Positions 15,676-16,858 of a DNA stretch of 16,858 bases are shown here, piece after piece. Below the pieces are notes generated by a model that was not told the DNA's origin, searched no databases, and worked only from the letters and a program-made list of their open reading frames with translations. Both the position numbers and the translations under genes were made by a program. The first letter of the stretch is position 1. Every line of letters begins with the position of its first letter. Origin of the DNA: an uncultured Collinsella sp. (GTDB taxonomy: Bacteria > Actinomycetota > Coriobacteriia > Coriobacteriales > Coriobacteriaceae); NCBI GenBank assembly GCA_902494715.1, contig CABUUJ010000045.1:1-16858 (forward strand), written 5' to 3'.

Positions 15676-16383
15676 CTACTCCCATTCCTGCTCGTAGATA
15701 TTGAGCGACTTTACATACCGTCCCTGGGCACCCATGATGTCGCGGACCAGCCTCAAAAAGAAGCTGATACACGAGGTATCGAAGCCGTCTTCCAAGTCTT
15801 CCGGATGAACGGCGCCAGGCCCGTCAATCGCCGTATCGCTCAGGCGTGCAATGTCGTAGAGGTAGAGCTGCCCCGCCGTCAGCCAGACATCGTCGACGCA
15901 CGCGATGCGCACCGCAATCGCACCATCGCGCCAGTGCTCATTTTGCACGATATGTGGGTCGTAGACATCAAAACGTCGGTCGGTGCGTGTATCGCGCAGC
16001 GCGACCATACCGGTCGCCGGATCCTTGTCCAAAATGCCAAAGCGAGAGAAATAGTGCGTGTCGCGTACCTGTTCGAGCCGTCTGAGCGAAGTAGGCGAAA
16101 GCGACGCCGGCGGCTCGTCAACATACAGCTCAAGCAGCGTTTTGCCATGGTAATAGGGACGCTCGAACAGCAGCCAATCGGTAAATGCCATGTTATAGGC
16201 CATGATTTCGTTTTGCGAGGGCTCCTCGCAATAGCTGAGCCATGGATCGACTACCACTTCGAACTGTGCGCGCGCCGACTCCAAAAACTGAAACTTGCGC
16301 AGCATCCAGAACTGGGCCATGTCGGCAATATCGCTACCGACGGCTTCGGCCAGACGTCCCCGGTCCAAAACATGATCAGCCAT
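15676..16383 (-). CDS. Uncharacterised protein, 235 residues
   Basis: I do not recognise this family. The protein is acidic and rich in Asp, Leu and aromatic residues, with no signal peptide, membrane segment or Cys-based metal site. The N-terminal half reads as helical (MAQFWMLRKFQFLESARAQF, then a WLLFERPYYHGKTLLELYVDE segment). The middle has an alternating hydrophobic pattern consistent with beta strands (FGILDKDPATGMVALRDTR, DGAIAVRIACVDDVWLTAGQLYLYD). Start choice is firm: GAGGAGG lies just upstream of the ATG on the minus strand. A weak TATAAC (16520-16525, read on the minus strand) might be its -10 box. The gene follows array 4 and is separated from gltD by a terminator, so it is probably a single-gene transcript. 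Confidence 0.75.
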   Translation of the reverse strand: MADHVLDRGRLAEAVGSDIADMAQFWMLRKFQFLESARAQFEVVVDPWLSYCEEPSQNEIMAYNMAFTDWLLFERPYYHGKTLLELYVDEPPASLSPTSLRRLEQVRDTHYFSRFGILDKDPATGMVALRDTRTDRRFDVYDPHIVQNEHWRDGAIAVRIACVDDVWLTAGQLYLYDIARLSDTAIDGPGAVHPEDLEDGFDTSCISFFLRLVRDIMGAQGRYVKSLNIYEQEWE

Positions 16384-16651
16384 GGCATCCTCCTCAAACT
16401 GATAAACCTCAATTTGAGCTTACGAGGAGGGCCGGCGATCGCCGCCAGCGCGGACGAAATGGGCATAAGGCTGCAAACCAGATGCTGACCGAATACTTGA
16501 CGGAACGCTTGACCGATACGTTATACCGAAGCAAAACCCCAGTTAAACATAGGCAAATAAACAGAGATTTTGAGCTTGCCAGCCGCAGCCATCACGAAAA
16601 CAGCAAGGCACCGCGAGCCCGCACGTCAGCAAATGAGCAGTCAGACGTTAA
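16384..16651. other. Gap without a recognised gene
   Basis: Between the uncharacterised gene and the gltD terminator I see no credible coding region. One open frame crosses it on the plus strand, but it overlaps the real gene antisense and has no ribosome site. The only candidate signal is the minus-strand TATAAC at 16520-16525 with a poor -35 (TTTAAC, 16-bp spacing). Confidence 0.4.
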
Positions 16652-16713
16652 GAGTGTCCCCAACGACTAGACAAAAAAAGCGCGTCCCCAATGACTAGTC
16701 GTTGGGGACGCGC
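16652..16713 (-). terminator. gltD terminator with a duplicated GTCCCCAACGACTAG arm
   Basis: The stem pairs 16680-16691 (GCGCGTCCCCAA) with 16702-16713 around a 10-base loop. Read on the minus strand it is followed by seven T residues (16673-16679), giving a classic rho-independent terminator just after the gltD stop. A further direct copy of the arm, TGTCCCCAACGACTAG, lies at 16655-16670, beyond the T-run. It could be the remnant of a repeat insertion. Confidence 0.88.
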
Positions 16714-16726
16714 CTGAATGACTACC

Positions 16727-16858
16727 TTACAGCCCCAAGGCCTCGGCGACCTCGGCAGCGCAGGCGAGGGCATCGGCCATGGCGCTCACCACGAGCGAGC
16801 TGCCGTTACGGGCGTCGCCGGCCACATACACCGGCGCGGCATCAACAGCAACGCCATC
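16727..16858 (-). CDS. gltD: Glutamate synthase small subunit, C-terminal end (partial)
   Basis: Only the last 43 codons and the TAA are in the window; the rest lies beyond the right edge. The visible sequence VYVAGDARNGSSLVVSAMAD matches the C-terminal FAD-binding motif of the GltD family (usually AGD-R-G-SLVV-AI-EGR), followed by a short helix AAEVAEALGL. GltD is an FAD/NAD(P)H-dependent flavoprotein that feeds electrons to the large subunit, which makes glutamate from glutamine and 2-oxoglutarate. Related enzymes (the PreT-type dihydropyrimidine dehydrogenase subunit, and NfnB) share this end, so the exact member is not certain from 43 residues. Confidence 0.75.
   Translation of the reverse strand, partial: DGVAVDAAPVYVAGDARNGSSLVVSAMADALACAAEVAEALGL

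Overview
The window looks like chromosomal DNA from a Gram-positive, high-GC gut actinobacterium. Collinsella (Coriobacteriia) is the best guess. This rests on the GC-rich codon use, strong GGAGG-type ribosome sites, an LPXTG-anchored surface protein, a CsoR-controlled copper operon, an AbiEi/DUF559-type protein, and a DUF6273-tailed membrane kinase. The genus is an inference, not proven here.

Layout. (1) 107-4147 is a signalling block. A zinc-ribbon single-pass membrane protein (minus strand) is divergent from an FHA-domain protein, and a membrane Ser/Thr kinase with a DUF6273-like extracytoplasmic tail follows. (2) 4550-7885 encodes a 1111-residue secreted, sortase-anchored protein with a CAP domain between two very long Ala-rich coiled coils. 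(3) 8464-11583 is a copper-efflux operon: CopA ATPase, CopZ-like chaperone and CsoR repressor. A GC-rich CsoR-like operator sits in the copA promoter, and a large hairpin lies in each of the two gaps between the genes. (4) 11730-12203 is a small membrane protein with a C-terminal zinc ribbon. It converges through a bidirectional terminator on a metal-dependent amidohydrolase (12336-13706, minus). (5) 14164-15234 (minus) encodes an AbiEi-like protein with a C-terminal DUF559/PD-(D/E)xK-like nuclease domain. (6) 15676-16383 (minus) is an unrecognised protein. (7) The right edge holds the last 43 codons of a GltD-like glutamate synthase small subunit (minus) and its terminator.

The most striking feature is a family of 57-bp palindromic units. 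They lie only between genes, in four arrays of 3, 4, 4 and 5 copies (4190-4408, 8015-8312, 13858-14155, 15261-15639). Each unit has 16-bp arms (consensus GTCTCGATCTGTAACA and its complement). All 16 point the same way, and start-to-start spacing is always 80 or 81 bp. The third and fourth arrays tightly bracket the nuclease-like gene and share a gapless 145-bp duplication at a constant offset of 1484 bp. This suggests a repeat/nuclease association or a recombinable cassette, and it is the best candidate here for something undescribed.

Functionally, the copper genes form one regulated pathway: CsoR senses Cu(I), CopZ carries it and CopA exports it. The kinase and FHA protein are plausible partners in phosphothreonine signalling. 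The other genes look like independent units.
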